From the NCBI GenBank assembly GCA_900767605.1, contig CAAFZT010000056.1, forward strand, positions 1 through 45,054: a DNA stretch of 45,054 nucleotides, read 5' to 3'. Position numbers and translations under genes: made by a program. The notes under the pieces were generated by a model, which was not told the DNA's origin, searched no databases, and saw only the letters and a program-made list of their open reading frames with translations. Positions 23,528-32,177 of the stretch are shown piece by piece. Every line of letters begins with the position of its first letter. The stretch's first letter is position 1. This DNA is from Bacilli bacterium. Its GTDB lineage: Bacteria > Bacillota_I > Bacilli_A > RFN20 > CAG-826.

Positions 23528-25797
23528 AAACCTATTTCCAAATCGCTCAACCCATCTGGGGCAAAGGGCATGAAGACGAATTAAATTCGTCTCTATTTTT
23601 CGTGGTTACCTTGCCAAGCAAGGCCAAGACTTTACGTATCGCCGGCTGCTCGTTTTATCGGGCAAGCCTAGATGGAATCTATTTTGCTTATGGCCCTAGC
23701 CGCGACGCCCATACGTATTACCGCGTCGATTCTTGGCCGATAGAAGCAAAAGAAGGCACCCATACTCTCGTTATCGAAGTATCGGGATATCATTGCAATT
23801 CCTTCTATTCCCTTAACGAAGCCCCGTTTATTCAAGCGGAAGTCTTGGATGAAAATGGAAACGTGTTAGCCGCGACTGGCAAGGATTTCCGTATCTATTC
23901 TAATGGAGGACGGCTCCGCAAAGTCACGCGCTTTTCCTATCAGCGCGCCTTCAGCGAATCCTACCGCCTTTCTCCCCGTCACGAGGCGTTCTTGTGCGGC
24001 TTGGATTTCCCTTATGAAGAAGTGGAACCCGTTATCCTAGAAGCAAAAAAACTCGAAGATCGAATCGTGGATTATCCTTCTTTCCCGATAGAACCTTTAA
24101 CCCATGTGGAATCGGGAACCTGTTATTTGGACTCCGACAAAAAGGATTACGAAGACCGTTATCAGGTTTTGGAATTCCTGAAGATTTTTCCTAAAAACGA
24201 ATGGGAAATCGATTCCAACCACATTGCTTCCACGCTTTCCTTTCGACTCGGTTCCAACGCCTTTCCCGTTTTAAAGGAAAACGAATTTGTTACTTTCGCT
24301 TCTAAAACCTCCAAAACGGGCTTTATCCATTTGAAGCTAAACGTTCAAAAGAAGGCGATCGTGTATCTTCTTTTTGATGAAGTAAATGTCCCAGATCCCA
24401 AAAATCCCAAACTCATTGGAATTTGCTTCTACCGTAACACAACCCATAACTGCATCACCTATGAATTAGAACCCGGGGAATATGATTTAACGTCTTTTGA
24501 ACCCTATACGTTGCATTATCTTCGCCTTGCTTTGTTAGAAGGAAAAATCGAAATTCAAGCATGCAACCTTGTTTTATACGAAAACCCCGATGTGCGGATT
24601 TCCTTCCATTTTGAAAATGAAAAGATCAACGCGGTTTTGGATGCGGCGGTCTCTACCTTCGCCCAAAACGCCTTGGATTTACTTACCGACTGCCCTTCTA
24701 GGGAACGGGCTGGCTGGCTTTGCGATTCCTATTTCTCGGGTCAAGCCGAACCGTTAATCACGGGGCAAAATAAAGTCGAGGAAGCTTTTCTAGATTGCTA
24801 TTCCAAATGTGATAAGAATTACCTTCCCGAAGGGATGATCCCCTGTTGCTACCCCGCGGACTTCCCTAGCCACGAATTCATCCCGAACTGGGCTTTATGG
24901 TATGTCTTGGAACTAGTTCGATACCAGCAAAGAAACGGGATGTCCCCGGTTGTAGAAAATAGCAAAGACAATGTCCGTGGGATTCTTGGCTATTTCAAAC
25001 AACTCGAAAATGAACTTGGCCTGCTAGAAAACCTCCAAGGCTGGATTTTTGTGGAATGGAGCAAGGCCAATGATGAAGAATTCATCCGCGGGGTCAATTT
25101 CCCGACGAATATGCTTTATTGTGAAGCCTTGATGAAAGCAGGAGAACTACTCGGCGAGCCCGCTTTGATCGAAGAAGGAAAGAAGAAAAAGGAGCTTATC
25201 GCCAAAATGGCTTGGAACGGCGAATTCTTCGTCGATAATGCGATTCGCGATGAATCCAACCATTTGGTTTTAACGAATCACACGACGGAAACCTGCCAAT
25301 ATTATGCCTATTTCTTTGGCATTCTATCCAAGGAAGACAATCCCGCGTTCTTTGAAAAGATGAGAAAAGAATTTGGGGAAACTCGCGACGACAAAACCGT
25401 TTATCCTAACGTCTATAAGTCCAACGTCTTGATGGGCATCATGATGCGTCTTACGATTTTGAATCGGAACGGATATACCGACCAAGTGTTCGATGAAACC
25501 GTCGAATACTTCTACAAGATGGCTAGCCTTACCGGTACCTTGTGGGAACACGATTCGGTGTTTGCCTCTTTGAACCATTGCTTTACCAGCAACATCGTGA
25601 ATTTGTTCCTAGAAGCCAATTTCGGCCTTCAAGGAATCGATGATAAAAACCGCGTGATTCATTTCTCTTCCCACGCCTCGCTTCGTGACGGAGAAGTCTC
25701 GATTCCTGTTGGGGAGAAAGAAGTTCTTTTCCTGCAAGCTAAAGCAGGAAAATTAACCGTTAAAGAACCATCGGGATATCGCTTGCAATGGAACTGA
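23524..25797 (+). CDS. GH78-like alpha-L-rhamnosidase family protein
   Basis: A 757-aa protein without a signal peptide. The N-terminal ~350 residues are beta-rich (YRVDSWPIEAKEGTHTLVIE, as in GH78 accessory domains). The (alpha/alpha)6 barrel begins with LLTDCPSRERAGWLCDSYF (D389 region), the GH78 hallmark usually written DCPxRDExxGW, then the LPEGMIPCCYP segment and NWALWYV. The family hydrolyses alpha-L-rhamnosides, including in rhamnogalacturonan or glycosides. The motif differs slightly (ERAGW without the second acidic residue of DE), so specificity may differ. It overlaps the GH127-like gene upstream by ATGA and the PocR regulator downstream by 10 bp, implying co-expression. Confidence 0.75.
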   Translation: MKTYFQIAQPIWGKGHEDELNSSLFFVVTLPSKAKTLRIAGCSFYRASLDGIYFAYGPSRDAHTYYRVDSWPIEAKEGTHTLVIEVSGYHCNSFYSLNEAPFIQAEVLDENGNVLAATGKDFRIYSNGGRLRKVTRFSYQRAFSESYRLSPRHEAFLCGLDFPYEEVEPVILEAKKLEDRIVDYPSFPIEPLTHVESGTCYLDSDKKDYEDRYQVLEFLKIFPKNEWEIDSNHIASTLSFRLGSNAFPVLKENEFVTFASKTSKTGFIHLKLNVQKKAIVYLLFDEVNVPDPKNPKLIGICFYRNTTHNCITYELEPGEYDLTSFEPYTLHYLRLALLEGKIEIQACNLVLYENPDVRISFHFENEKINAVLDAAVSTFAQNALDLLTDCPSRERAGWLCDSYFSGQAEPLITGQNKVEEAFLDCYSKCDKNYLPEGMIPCCYPADFPSHEFIPNWALWYVLELVRYQQRNGMSPVVENSKDNVRGILGYFKQLENELGLLENLQGWIFVEWSKANDEEFIRGVNFPTNMLYCEALMKAGELLGEPALIEEGKKKKELIAKMAWNGEFFVDNAIRDESNHLVLTNHTTETCQYYAYFFGILSKEDNPAFFEKMRKEFGETRDDKTVYPNVYKSNVLMGIMMRLTILNRNGYTDQVFDETVEYFYKMASLTGTLWEHDSVFASLNHCFTSNIVNLFLEANFGLQGIDDKNRVIHFSSHASLRDGEVSIPVGEKEVLFLQAKAGKLTVKEPSGYRLQWN

Positions 25798-26624
25798 AAT
25801 TCGATAAGGACCAACTTTTAGAATATCTCGTTAGTTTTTATCGTCTGACCCGTATGCGGGTGGTTTTGTTTGATCCCGAATCTCATATTATTTGTTCTTA
25901 CCCGGAGTCGGATTGCCCTTTTTGCCAAGCCGTTCAAGGCGAAATGGGGCTTAAAGAAAAATGCATTGAATCCAACGAGGCTTCTTTTGAAGAATGCAAA
26001 AAGACGGGCCAATTGTCTTTATATCGCTGTCATGCCTCATTGCTAGAATCCACGACGGTATTGAAAAGCCAAGGGACAGTACTAGGTTATGCGATGATTG
26101 GGCAATGTTCTTGCTACAAAGATAAGAAGAAGCGGTACGAAGAAATGCACCATCTTCTAGCCAAAGAAGGAATCGACGCCTCTAAGTATCAGGAAGAAAT
26201 CGACCATTTGACCTATAAAAACGAGGAGCAATATCGAAGCGCCGCCAAAATCCTCGAAGCCCTGGTAAATTATTTGGTACTAGAGAATTTCATTCGCTTG
26301 AATCCTAGCCCCTTTGTTCAAAAGCTAGACTCCTATTTGGAATCGAAATTAACCGAAAGGATTGAAGTCGCGGATTTATGCCGCCACTTTGGGTATGGGA
26401 GAACCAAACTTTATGAGATGGCAAGCCTTTATCTCCCCGTCAGCATCTCCCAATACGTTTCCTATTACAAGATGGAACGCGCCAAGCAGATGTTATTAGA
26501 ACCTTACGCCAAAGTCGTGGATGTCGCCCATCGGCTGGGGTATGAAGACCTCAATTATTTTTGCCGTCTTTTCAAAAAGAAAAACGATTGCACCCCGACC
26601 GAATACAAACAAAAACACGCCTAA
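25788..26624 (+). CDS. PocR-domain AraC-family regulator
   Basis: A 278-aa regulator. The N-terminal ~160 residues form a PocR sensory domain, shown by its cysteine pattern (CPFCQAVQ, EKCIESN, EECKKTGQ, YRCHASL) and GYAMIGQ. Two AraC-type HTH motifs follow: VADLCRHFGYGRTKLYEMA and VVDVAHRLGYEDLNYFCRLF, ending with PTEYKQ. PocR domains bind small hydrocarbon derivatives or sugars and may use their cysteines for metal or redox sensing. The gene begins within the end of the GH78-like gene and precedes the catabolic operon at 26719, so it is a good candidate for controlling that operon. No SD is seen; translation is probably coupled. Confidence 0.85.
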   Translation: MELKFDKDQLLEYLVSFYRLTRMRVVLFDPESHIICSYPESDCPFCQAVQGEMGLKEKCIESNEASFEECKKTGQLSLYRCHASLLESTTVLKSQGTVLGYAMIGQCSCYKDKKKRYEEMHHLLAKEGIDASKYQEEIDHLTYKNEEQYRSAAKILEALVNYLVLENFIRLNPSPFVQKLDSYLESKLTERIEVADLCRHFGYGRTKLYEMASLYLPVSISQYVSYYKMERAKQMLLEPYAKVVDVAHRLGYEDLNYFCRLFKKKNDCTPTEYKQKHA

Positions 26625-26641
26625 AATATTCGTCCGTACGA

Positions 26642-26651
26642 TTGTGCTATA
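26642..26651 (+). promoter_or_regulatory. Possible extended -10 for the catabolic operon
   Basis: TGCTATATTT in the 94-bp gap before 26719 has a TGn extension and a TATATT hexamer. The gene that follows has a good RBS (AAAAAGGAG). No clear -35 is seen, which fits activator control by the PocR-AraC protein encoded just upstream. Confidence 0.35.
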
Positions 26652-26718
26652 TTTTGAACCATTGTCTCTATGTTCCTTTTCTTTCCTCCGTTAAGGTTAA
26701 GAAAAAGGAGCGATTCTT

Positions 26719-28119
26719 ATGAAAAAAACAACGTTTGCCCTCTTCTTCGGCAACCGCGGTTTCATGCCCGCGGAATTAATCGAAGGAGCCCGCGCGGACA
26801 TGATCAAGGCCGTGACGGATGCTGGATTCGATTACCTCATCATGGATAAAGACGCGACCCGTTATGGCGCGGTTGAAACCCGAGAAGAAGGGAGAATTTA
26901 TCACGATTGGCTGGAGTCTCATCGCGGAGAATTCGATGGCGTCATCCTCTGCATGCCGATTTTCATCGATGAAAACGGCGCGGTGACTGCTCTTCAAGAC
27001 GCCGGCGTTCCGATTTTGATGCAGGCTTATCCCGATGAAATCGGCAAGATGGATTTCGCCCATCGTCGCGATGCTTTCTGCGGCAAATTCTCCGTCACGG
27101 ATGTTTTTTGCCAGTACCAAATCCCCTTCACGGTTTTAAAGCCCCACGTTGTTCACCCCTTAAGCGAAGCCTTCCAAGAAAACCTTAAAGAATTTGCCGC
27201 GATTTGCCGCGTGGTCGGCGGGATGAAACGATTTAACATCGGGGCGATTGGAGCCAGAACCACGGCCTTTAAAACGGTCCGTTTCGATGAAGTGACGTTG
27301 CAACGATATGGCATCAACGTGGAATCGTTTGATTTAAGCGAACTCATCTTCAAGGTTCAAAAGATGGCGGATGACGATCCTAGGGTTCTTGCAAAAGCGG
27401 AACGTCTCCGTCATTACACGAATTGCAGCTTAGTTCCTAATAAAGCCATGGCAACGTTATCAAAGATTTCCGTCGTCATTGACGAATACATCGAAACCTA
27501 TCATTTGGATGCGATTACGCTAAGATGCTGGAACGAGATGGAGACGATCCTTCGCGTTTGCCCTTGCGTCTTACTAAGCGAACTCAACGATCGGGGGATT
27601 GTAGCATCCTGCGAAATCGATCTTTGCAGCGCGATTACCATGCGTGCGATGAATTTGGCCAGCGGCCTCCCAACGGCATGTTTAGACTGGAACAACAACT
27701 ACGGGACCGACGAAGACAAAGTCATCCTCTTCCATTGTGGCCCCGTCGCCCAAACGTTGATGGAAGGGAAAGGGACCGTCACGGAACATAAGATGTTTAT
27801 TAAAGGCGATCCGGGTTCTGGCTGGGGGAGCAACGAAGGAAGAATCAAAGCCTTTCCGATGACCTTCTCCAATTGCAAAACGGAAGATGGAAAACTCTAT
27901 ATCTATGAATCCTTGGGCGAATTCACAGGAGAACCGATTGAAAAAGGATTCTTTGGCTGCGGAGGCGTGGCTAAAATCCCCGACCTCCAGAATAAACTCA
28001 TTACCTTAGCCCGAAATGGATTTAAGCACCATACGACCGTGGGGGTTGGCAACATGAAAGCCATCCTCGATGAGGCGTTTGGCACCTATCTCCATTACGA
28101 AATCATCGATATTGATTAA
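26719..28119 (+). CDS. L-fucose/L-arabinose isomerase family protein
   Basis: A 466-aa cytosolic enzyme of the FucI/AraA-fold group. Recognisable parts are the opening FALFFGNRGFMPAELI, a Rossmann-like substrate domain with VILCMPIFIDENGA, and the conserved DAITLRCWNEME region (about 254-265) holding the Glu used for Mn binding in this family. A C-terminal beta-barrel contains the LFHCGPVAQTLM histidine region. These enzymes interconvert aldoses and ketoses (L-fucose/L-fuculose, L-arabinose/L-ribulose, and others), and the substrate cannot be read from sequence. It is the first of four tightly spaced genes with FGGY kinase, DUF4432 epimerase-like protein and aldolase, so it carries out step one of a sugar catabolic route. 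Confidence 0.8.
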   Translation: MKKTTFALFFGNRGFMPAELIEGARADMIKAVTDAGFDYLIMDKDATRYGAVETREEGRIYHDWLESHRGEFDGVILCMPIFIDENGAVTALQDAGVPILMQAYPDEIGKMDFAHRRDAFCGKFSVTDVFCQYQIPFTVLKPHVVHPLSEAFQENLKEFAAICRVVGGMKRFNIGAIGARTTAFKTVRFDEVTLQRYGINVESFDLSELIFKVQKMADDDPRVLAKAERLRHYTNCSLVPNKAMATLSKISVVIDEYIETYHLDAITLRCWNEMETILRVCPCVLLSELNDRGIVASCEIDLCSAITMRAMNLASGLPTACLDWNNNYGTDEDKVILFHCGPVAQTLMEGKGTVTEHKMFIKGDPGSGWGSNEGRIKAFPMTFSNCKTEDGKLYIYESLGEFTGEPIEKGFFGCGGVAKIPDLQNKLITLARNGFKHHTTVGVGNMKAILDEAFGTYLHYEIIDID

Positions 28120-28124
28120 TCCCT

Positions 28125-29573
28125 ATGGTGTACGCTGGATTAGATATTGGGACCACGGGCTGCAAAATCTCCTTGTTCGAGGATTTAAAAGCCCTAGGAA
28201 CCTTTTACGAAGCTTATGCCTCTTCCCGTTCGGCGGAAAAAGATGAAATCGATGCGCGGGAAATTTTGCGGGCGGCAAAAAAGGTGATCCAAGAAGCCTA
28301 TGCATTTCGAAAGGATTTATCCGCCATCGGCGTTACGAGTTTCGGCGAGACCTTTGTTTTGCTAGACTCTGAAGATCATGTGCTGATGCCCTCGATCCTT
28401 TATAGCGATCCTCGGGGAAAGGCGGAAGCGGAAGAACTCCGTTCGACCCTAGGTTCGAAGCGAATTGGGGAAATCGCGGGGTTAATGGTCCATGAGATGT
28501 TCTCTCTTCCCAAACTCCTTTCGATTCGAAAAAGCCATCCAGAAGTCTGGACTCAAGTCGACAAAGTCCTTTTGATGCAGGACTATATCGTTTATTCCTT
28601 GACCGGGGTTCGCCAAATCGATGAATCTCTAGCATCTAGGACGATGCTATTTGATTGCCATAAAAGGAAGTGGAGCGAAGAAATCTTTTCGTTTGTAAAC
28701 TTAAAACCCTCCTTATTCTCCACCTCGGTTCCCTCGGGAACCAAAGCGGGGAAAATCCGAATCGACGGCATTCCAACGAACGTGGATTTATATAACGTCT
28801 CCCATGACCAAGTGGCCGTTGCCATTGGCTGCGGGTTAAAAGAAGAGTCTACCCTTGTAGATGGATGCGGGACCTGCGAATGCTTGATTCCTTTCTTTCG
28901 TGCGATTCCTAAGGATCCCCGAATCTACGATGGGGGATATGGGGTGGTTCCCTATGTCGTGAATCAAGGATATATTTCCTATCCATTGATTTTCTCAGGT
29001 GGGGCTTTGGTTCAATGGTTCGTGACGCGGTTTGCTCCAAAAGGAGAGGACCCGTATGCTTATTTTGACCGTCAAATTGATCCAAATGCCCCCTCTAAAA
29101 TCCTTCTTTCCCCCTATTTTTTAGGAAGTGGGACCCCGGATATGGATTCTTCCGCCCAAGGGGCAATGTATGGGCTTAATATCTCTACAGAACCCAAAGA
29201 TATCTACCAAGCCTGTTTGGAAGGAGTAGCTTACGAACTTCGTCGGAACGTCGATATCCTGAAATCTATGGGGATGAATCCCCAAAAGATTTTTGCTACC
29301 GGAGGCGGCAGTCAAAACAAAAAATGGCTGCAAATCAAAGCCAACATTTTGGGTTTGCCTGTTACGGCGATGAAAAATAAAGATGCCGGAACGATCGGAA
29401 CGGCGATCGTCGTAGGAACCTCCATCGGGTTATTCTCCTCTTTGGAAGAAGGGATGGAACGTTTGGTCCAACGTGGCGAGACCTATGTTCCAAATCTAGA
29501 AGCAAAGAAACAATATGACGCCTTATACGAAAACTATCTCAAGATGGTTCAAGGGCAGAAGGAGCTAAAATGA
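28125..29573 (+). CDS. FGGY-family ketose kinase
   Basis: A 482-aa sugar kinase. N-terminal phosphate-1 motif is YAGLDIGTTGCKISLFED (residues 3-20). DPRGKAEAEEL and the AGLMVHEMFSLPKL region are FGGY-like, and C-terminal FATGGGSQNKKWLQIKAN is the family adenosine motif. It is of XylB/FucK-like length. It probably phosphorylates the ketose made by the isomerase 5 nt upstream. Because an FBA-type aldolase follows, phosphorylation at C-1 would make sense, but this is inference. There is no SD; the gap of 5 nt suggests re-initiation. The stop overlaps the next ATG (ATGA). Confidence 0.85.
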   Translation: MVYAGLDIGTTGCKISLFEDLKALGTFYEAYASSRSAEKDEIDAREILRAAKKVIQEAYAFRKDLSAIGVTSFGETFVLLDSEDHVLMPSILYSDPRGKAEAEELRSTLGSKRIGEIAGLMVHEMFSLPKLLSIRKSHPEVWTQVDKVLLMQDYIVYSLTGVRQIDESLASRTMLFDCHKRKWSEEIFSFVNLKPSLFSTSVPSGTKAGKIRIDGIPTNVDLYNVSHDQVAVAIGCGLKEESTLVDGCGTCECLIPFFRAIPKDPRIYDGGYGVVPYVVNQGYISYPLIFSGGALVQWFVTRFAPKGEDPYAYFDRQIDPNAPSKILLSPYFLGSGTPDMDSSAQGAMYGLNISTEPKDIYQACLEGVAYELRRNVDILKSMGMNPQKIFATGGGSQNKKWLQIKANILGLPVTAMKNKDAGTIGTAIVVGTSIGLFSSLEEGMERLVQRGETYVPNLEAKKQYDALYENYLKMVQGQKELK

Positions 29574-30535
29574 ATCCCTATGTAGGAAATGCGAAACAAA
29601 TCCAGGGGTGCGAGAAATTCGCTCGGTTAGAAGGAAAAGCCGCTGGAATGGAATTCTATCGCCTAAGAAACGGCAAGGGACTCGAGATGGAAATCTCCTT
29701 GTCCCGGAACGGGGATATCTCCTCTTTGTCCTATAAAGGGATGAATCTAAGCTATTTGTCCCCCTGTGGATATGTCGGCCCTGCTTATTATGACGATAAA
29801 GGGGACGGGTTTTTAAAATCCTTCACCGCGGGTTTCCTCACCACCTGCGGACTCACCACTTTCGGCTCCCCGTCTAGTGACGGAGGAGAAGAATTGCCCT
29901 TGCACGGAAATATCGGCAACGAACCGACCTCTCAAGCCTTTTACGAAGAGAATAAAGACGAAATCGTTGTCAAAACCCTAACTCGCGATGAACGGATTTT
30001 CGGGCGAAAGCTCGTGCTTCGCCGGACGATCCGTTTGGATTTGAAGGCGAACCGCTTCACACTAGAAGATACCGTGTCCAACGAAGGTGACCAACCCACC
30101 CCTTTGATGGTTCTTTATCACATGAATATGGGGTACCCCTTGCTCGATGAAGATAGCCAGTTCACGTGCTCCCATTCTTCTATTCAAGGAAGAAATGGAC
30201 ATGCATCTCGATATATTGATTCTGCTTTCTCTATGGAGAAACCGCAGGCGGGATATCAAGAACGCTGCTATTACTTTCCCCAAAAAGAGGAGGGACGTGC
30301 ATCGATTTATCAACCCAAACTGAACATGGGGCTTGCCATAAACTTCGATGCTAGAGAACTTCCCTGCCTCACGGAATGGAAGATGATGGGGATTCGCGAT
30401 TATGTTCTAGGCATCGAGCCGGGAACGAATTTCCCCGATGGGCGAAAAGAAGTGCGCGCCCAAGGGAAATTGCAGGATTTAAAGCCTGGAGAAAGTCGCA
30501 CGTTCCATTTAGAAATCTCGATATTCGAAAAATAA
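29570..30535 (+). CDS. DUF4432 / aldose 1-epimerase-like protein
   Basis: A 321-aa protein of the galactose-mutarotase-like beta-sandwich superfamily, closest to the DUF4432 branch. Supporting patterns are LEMEISLSRNGDISSLSYKG, FLTTCGLTTFGSP, LPLHGNIGN (the histidine-bearing loop) and PLMVLYHMNMGYPLL (second histidine). Aldose epimerases convert sugar anomers so that the isomerase receives the right form. It starts inside the kinase stop codon (ATGA) and is followed by an RBS for the aldolase. The substrate is presumably the same sugar as its operon partners. Confidence 0.8.
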   Translation: MNPYVGNAKQIQGCEKFARLEGKAAGMEFYRLRNGKGLEMEISLSRNGDISSLSYKGMNLSYLSPCGYVGPAYYDDKGDGFLKSFTAGFLTTCGLTTFGSPSSDGGEELPLHGNIGNEPTSQAFYEENKDEIVVKTLTRDERIFGRKLVLRRTIRLDLKANRFTLEDTVSNEGDQPTPLMVLYHMNMGYPLLDEDSQFTCSHSSIQGRNGHASRYIDSAFSMEKPQAGYQERCYYFPQKEEGRASIYQPKLNMGLAINFDARELPCLTEWKMMGIRDYVLGIEPGTNFPDGRKEVRAQGKLQDLKPGESRTFHLEISIFEK

Positions 30536-30555
30536 ATAACAAGGAGAAAACAAAG

Positions 30556-31413
30556 ATGTTAGTAACAATGAAAGAAGTCCTTGCCTACGCCAAGGATCAT
30601 CAATGCGCGATTGGGGCATTCAATACCCCAACCTTAGAAAACATGGTCGCGGTTTTAAATGCGGCGACCCAAAGAAACGTTCCCGTCATTTTGATGCACG
30701 CGGAGCTGCATGAGCCGATTGCCCCCTTAGCACTCATCGGGCCCTTGATGGTATTCATGGCTAAGCAAGCCTCCATCCCCGTCTGCGTTCACCTGGATCA
30801 TGGCGAGCACCTCGAATACATCCAAAAAGCTTTAGAACTTGGCTTTACCTCCGTCATGTACGATGGCTCTTTGAAGCCTTACGAAGAAAACAAAGAAAAT
30901 ACCTGTAAATGCGTGGAGATGGCAAGACACTTCGGCGCGGATGTGGAAGCCGAAATTGGGATCCTTGGAGGCAGGGAATCCCTTGATTCCAAGAAAATAC
31001 AAAAGCAGGAGGACCTCTATACGGACCCCGAGCTTGCCAAGCGTTTTGTCGAGGATACCAAAATCGACGCGCTCGCCTGCTCTTTCGGCACGGCTCATGG
31101 CATTTATAAAACAACGCCAAAGCTTGATTTTGACCGGCTCATGAAGATTCATGCATTAACGAGTCTTCCCATTGTGATGCATGGGGGAAGTGGAGTTTCC
31201 AAGCCCGATTACGTCCGCGCGATCGAATGTGGAATTCGTAAAATCAATTACTATTCCTATGCGGCGCGAGAAGGGGTGAACGCGACCAAAAAACTTATCG
31301 AGGAAAACCCCTCTTTGACTTTCTTCCACGAAATTGCCTTTGAAGCAACCAAGGCGATGGAAGAAGACGTAGGAAAAGCGATGGACGTCTTCTATTTTAA
31401 AAAGGTTGATTAA
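30556..31413 (+). CDS. Class II fructose-bisphosphate aldolase family protein
   Basis: A 285-aa zinc aldolase of the Fba/GatY/KbaY family. Visible active-site elements are GAFNTPTLENM, VHLDHGEHLE (catalytic Asp and first Zn His), FGTAHGIYK (second His), MHGGSGVS (third His) and KINYYS. The family condenses or cleaves ketose 1-phosphates or 1,6-bisphosphates to dihydroxyacetone phosphate plus an aldehyde. In this operon it takes the place where an AraD epimerase or a FucA/RhaD-type aldolase would be expected. I start it at 30556, with AAGGAG at 30541-30546; a longer in-frame reading from 30376 lies inside the epimerase gene. Its stop shares TTAA with that of the convergent response regulator. 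Confidence 0.88.
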   Translation: MLVTMKEVLAYAKDHQCAIGAFNTPTLENMVAVLNAATQRNVPVILMHAELHEPIAPLALIGPLMVFMAKQASIPVCVHLDHGEHLEYIQKALELGFTSVMYDGSLKPYEENKENTCKCVEMARHFGADVEAEIGILGGRESLDSKKIQKQEDLYTDPELAKRFVEDTKIDALACSFGTAHGIYKTTPKLDFDRLMKIHALTSLPIVMHGGSGVSKPDYVRAIECGIRKINYYSYAAREGVNATKKLIEENPSLTFFHEIAFEATKAMEEDVGKAMDVFYFKKVD

Positions 31414-32177
31414 CGGCCTTGCAGCAAGAGTTCGGTGGCCCAATCGTAAGAGGGAAGAAAATTCTCTTCCTGGACGGGCACCTGCTTATCCAAAGCATCC
31501 CAATAATCGCATTGGATATTCTCGGGGTGGAGCAACGTCCGCCCCTTTTCAAAATCGACAATATTGCCAACGCCGCTGTCTTTTAATGTTTTTCGTAACC
31601 GCCAAATGGCGTCGCGGTATAGCTTCTTGGCGAGTTCTACACACTTGTCTGGCCAAAGATGGCAAATCGCATCCGTCATCGTTAAGGTGGCCCCGCGATA
31701 GCAAACTAGCAAAGCCAAAAGTTCCTTGGCCTTTGAAGAAGAGAAGGAAATCGCTTGGTTATTGACGAACAAATCAAAGGGACCAAGGCAACGGAAATGA
31801 ATTTTACGTTTGCCGTTAGCCAAAACCAAAGAAATGAACCCGTTGATGCGTTCGGGATCAAAAGGTTTGTAACAGAAGCCAAGCAACGAATCTCCGAGTT
31901 CCTTTTTGATGGCCTCTTCGTCATAGGTAAACGCGGTGATGAAGACAATCTTCATCTCGGGGTTGACTTTGATTAAGCGTTTGGCAAGCTCCACCCCATT
32001 GACCACGGGCATATGGATATCCAGAAATGCCCCCGAAACGACGTTGTGCTTGCAGTAATCGACGGCATCTAAAGGAGATTCTTGGAAGAATTTATATTCG
32101 ATGCGCTTATCATTGACGATCGTGAGAAGGAAGTTCGATAACGCTTCCATTTCGTCGTCAACGGCAATAATCCTCAT
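31410..32177 (-). CDS. Response regulator with winged-helix / SARP-like output domain
   Basis: A 255-aa regulator. The receiver domain (1-115) has the acidic pair DDE (7-9), phospho-acceptor Asp in FLDIHMP (D53), a Thr in FITAF and the conserved Lys in YKPF. The second half is a winged-helix domain of the OmpR/SARP class (FRCLGPFDLFVNNQAISFSSSK, LLALLV, LYRDAIWRLRKTL), as in Firmicute regulators with a truncated bacterial transcriptional activator region. I choose the ATG at 32177 over 32183 because AGGAGG then has an 8-nt spacer and the start overlaps the upstream kinase stop as ATGA. It is the output of the two-kinase operon and is convergent with the sugar operon. Confidence 0.85.
   Translation of the reverse strand: MRIIAVDDEMEALSNFLLTIVNDKRIEYKFFQESPLDAVDYCKHNVVSGAFLDIHMPVVNGVELAKRLIKVNPEMKIVFITAFTYDEEAIKKELGDSLLGFCYKPFDPERINGFISLVLANGKRKIHFRCLGPFDLFVNNQAISFSSSKAKELLALLVCYRGATLTMTDAICHLWPDKCVELAKKLYRDAIWRLRKTLKDSGVGNIVDFEKGRTLLHPENIQCDYWDALDKQVPVQEENFLPSYDWATELLLQGR

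Noticed and set aside
30376..30555. Longer start for the class II aldolase
   Set aside because: The extra residues overlap the DUF4432 gene in another frame, do not resemble aldolase sequence, and the ATG at 30556 has a proper RBS and begins at the normal N-terminus of the family.
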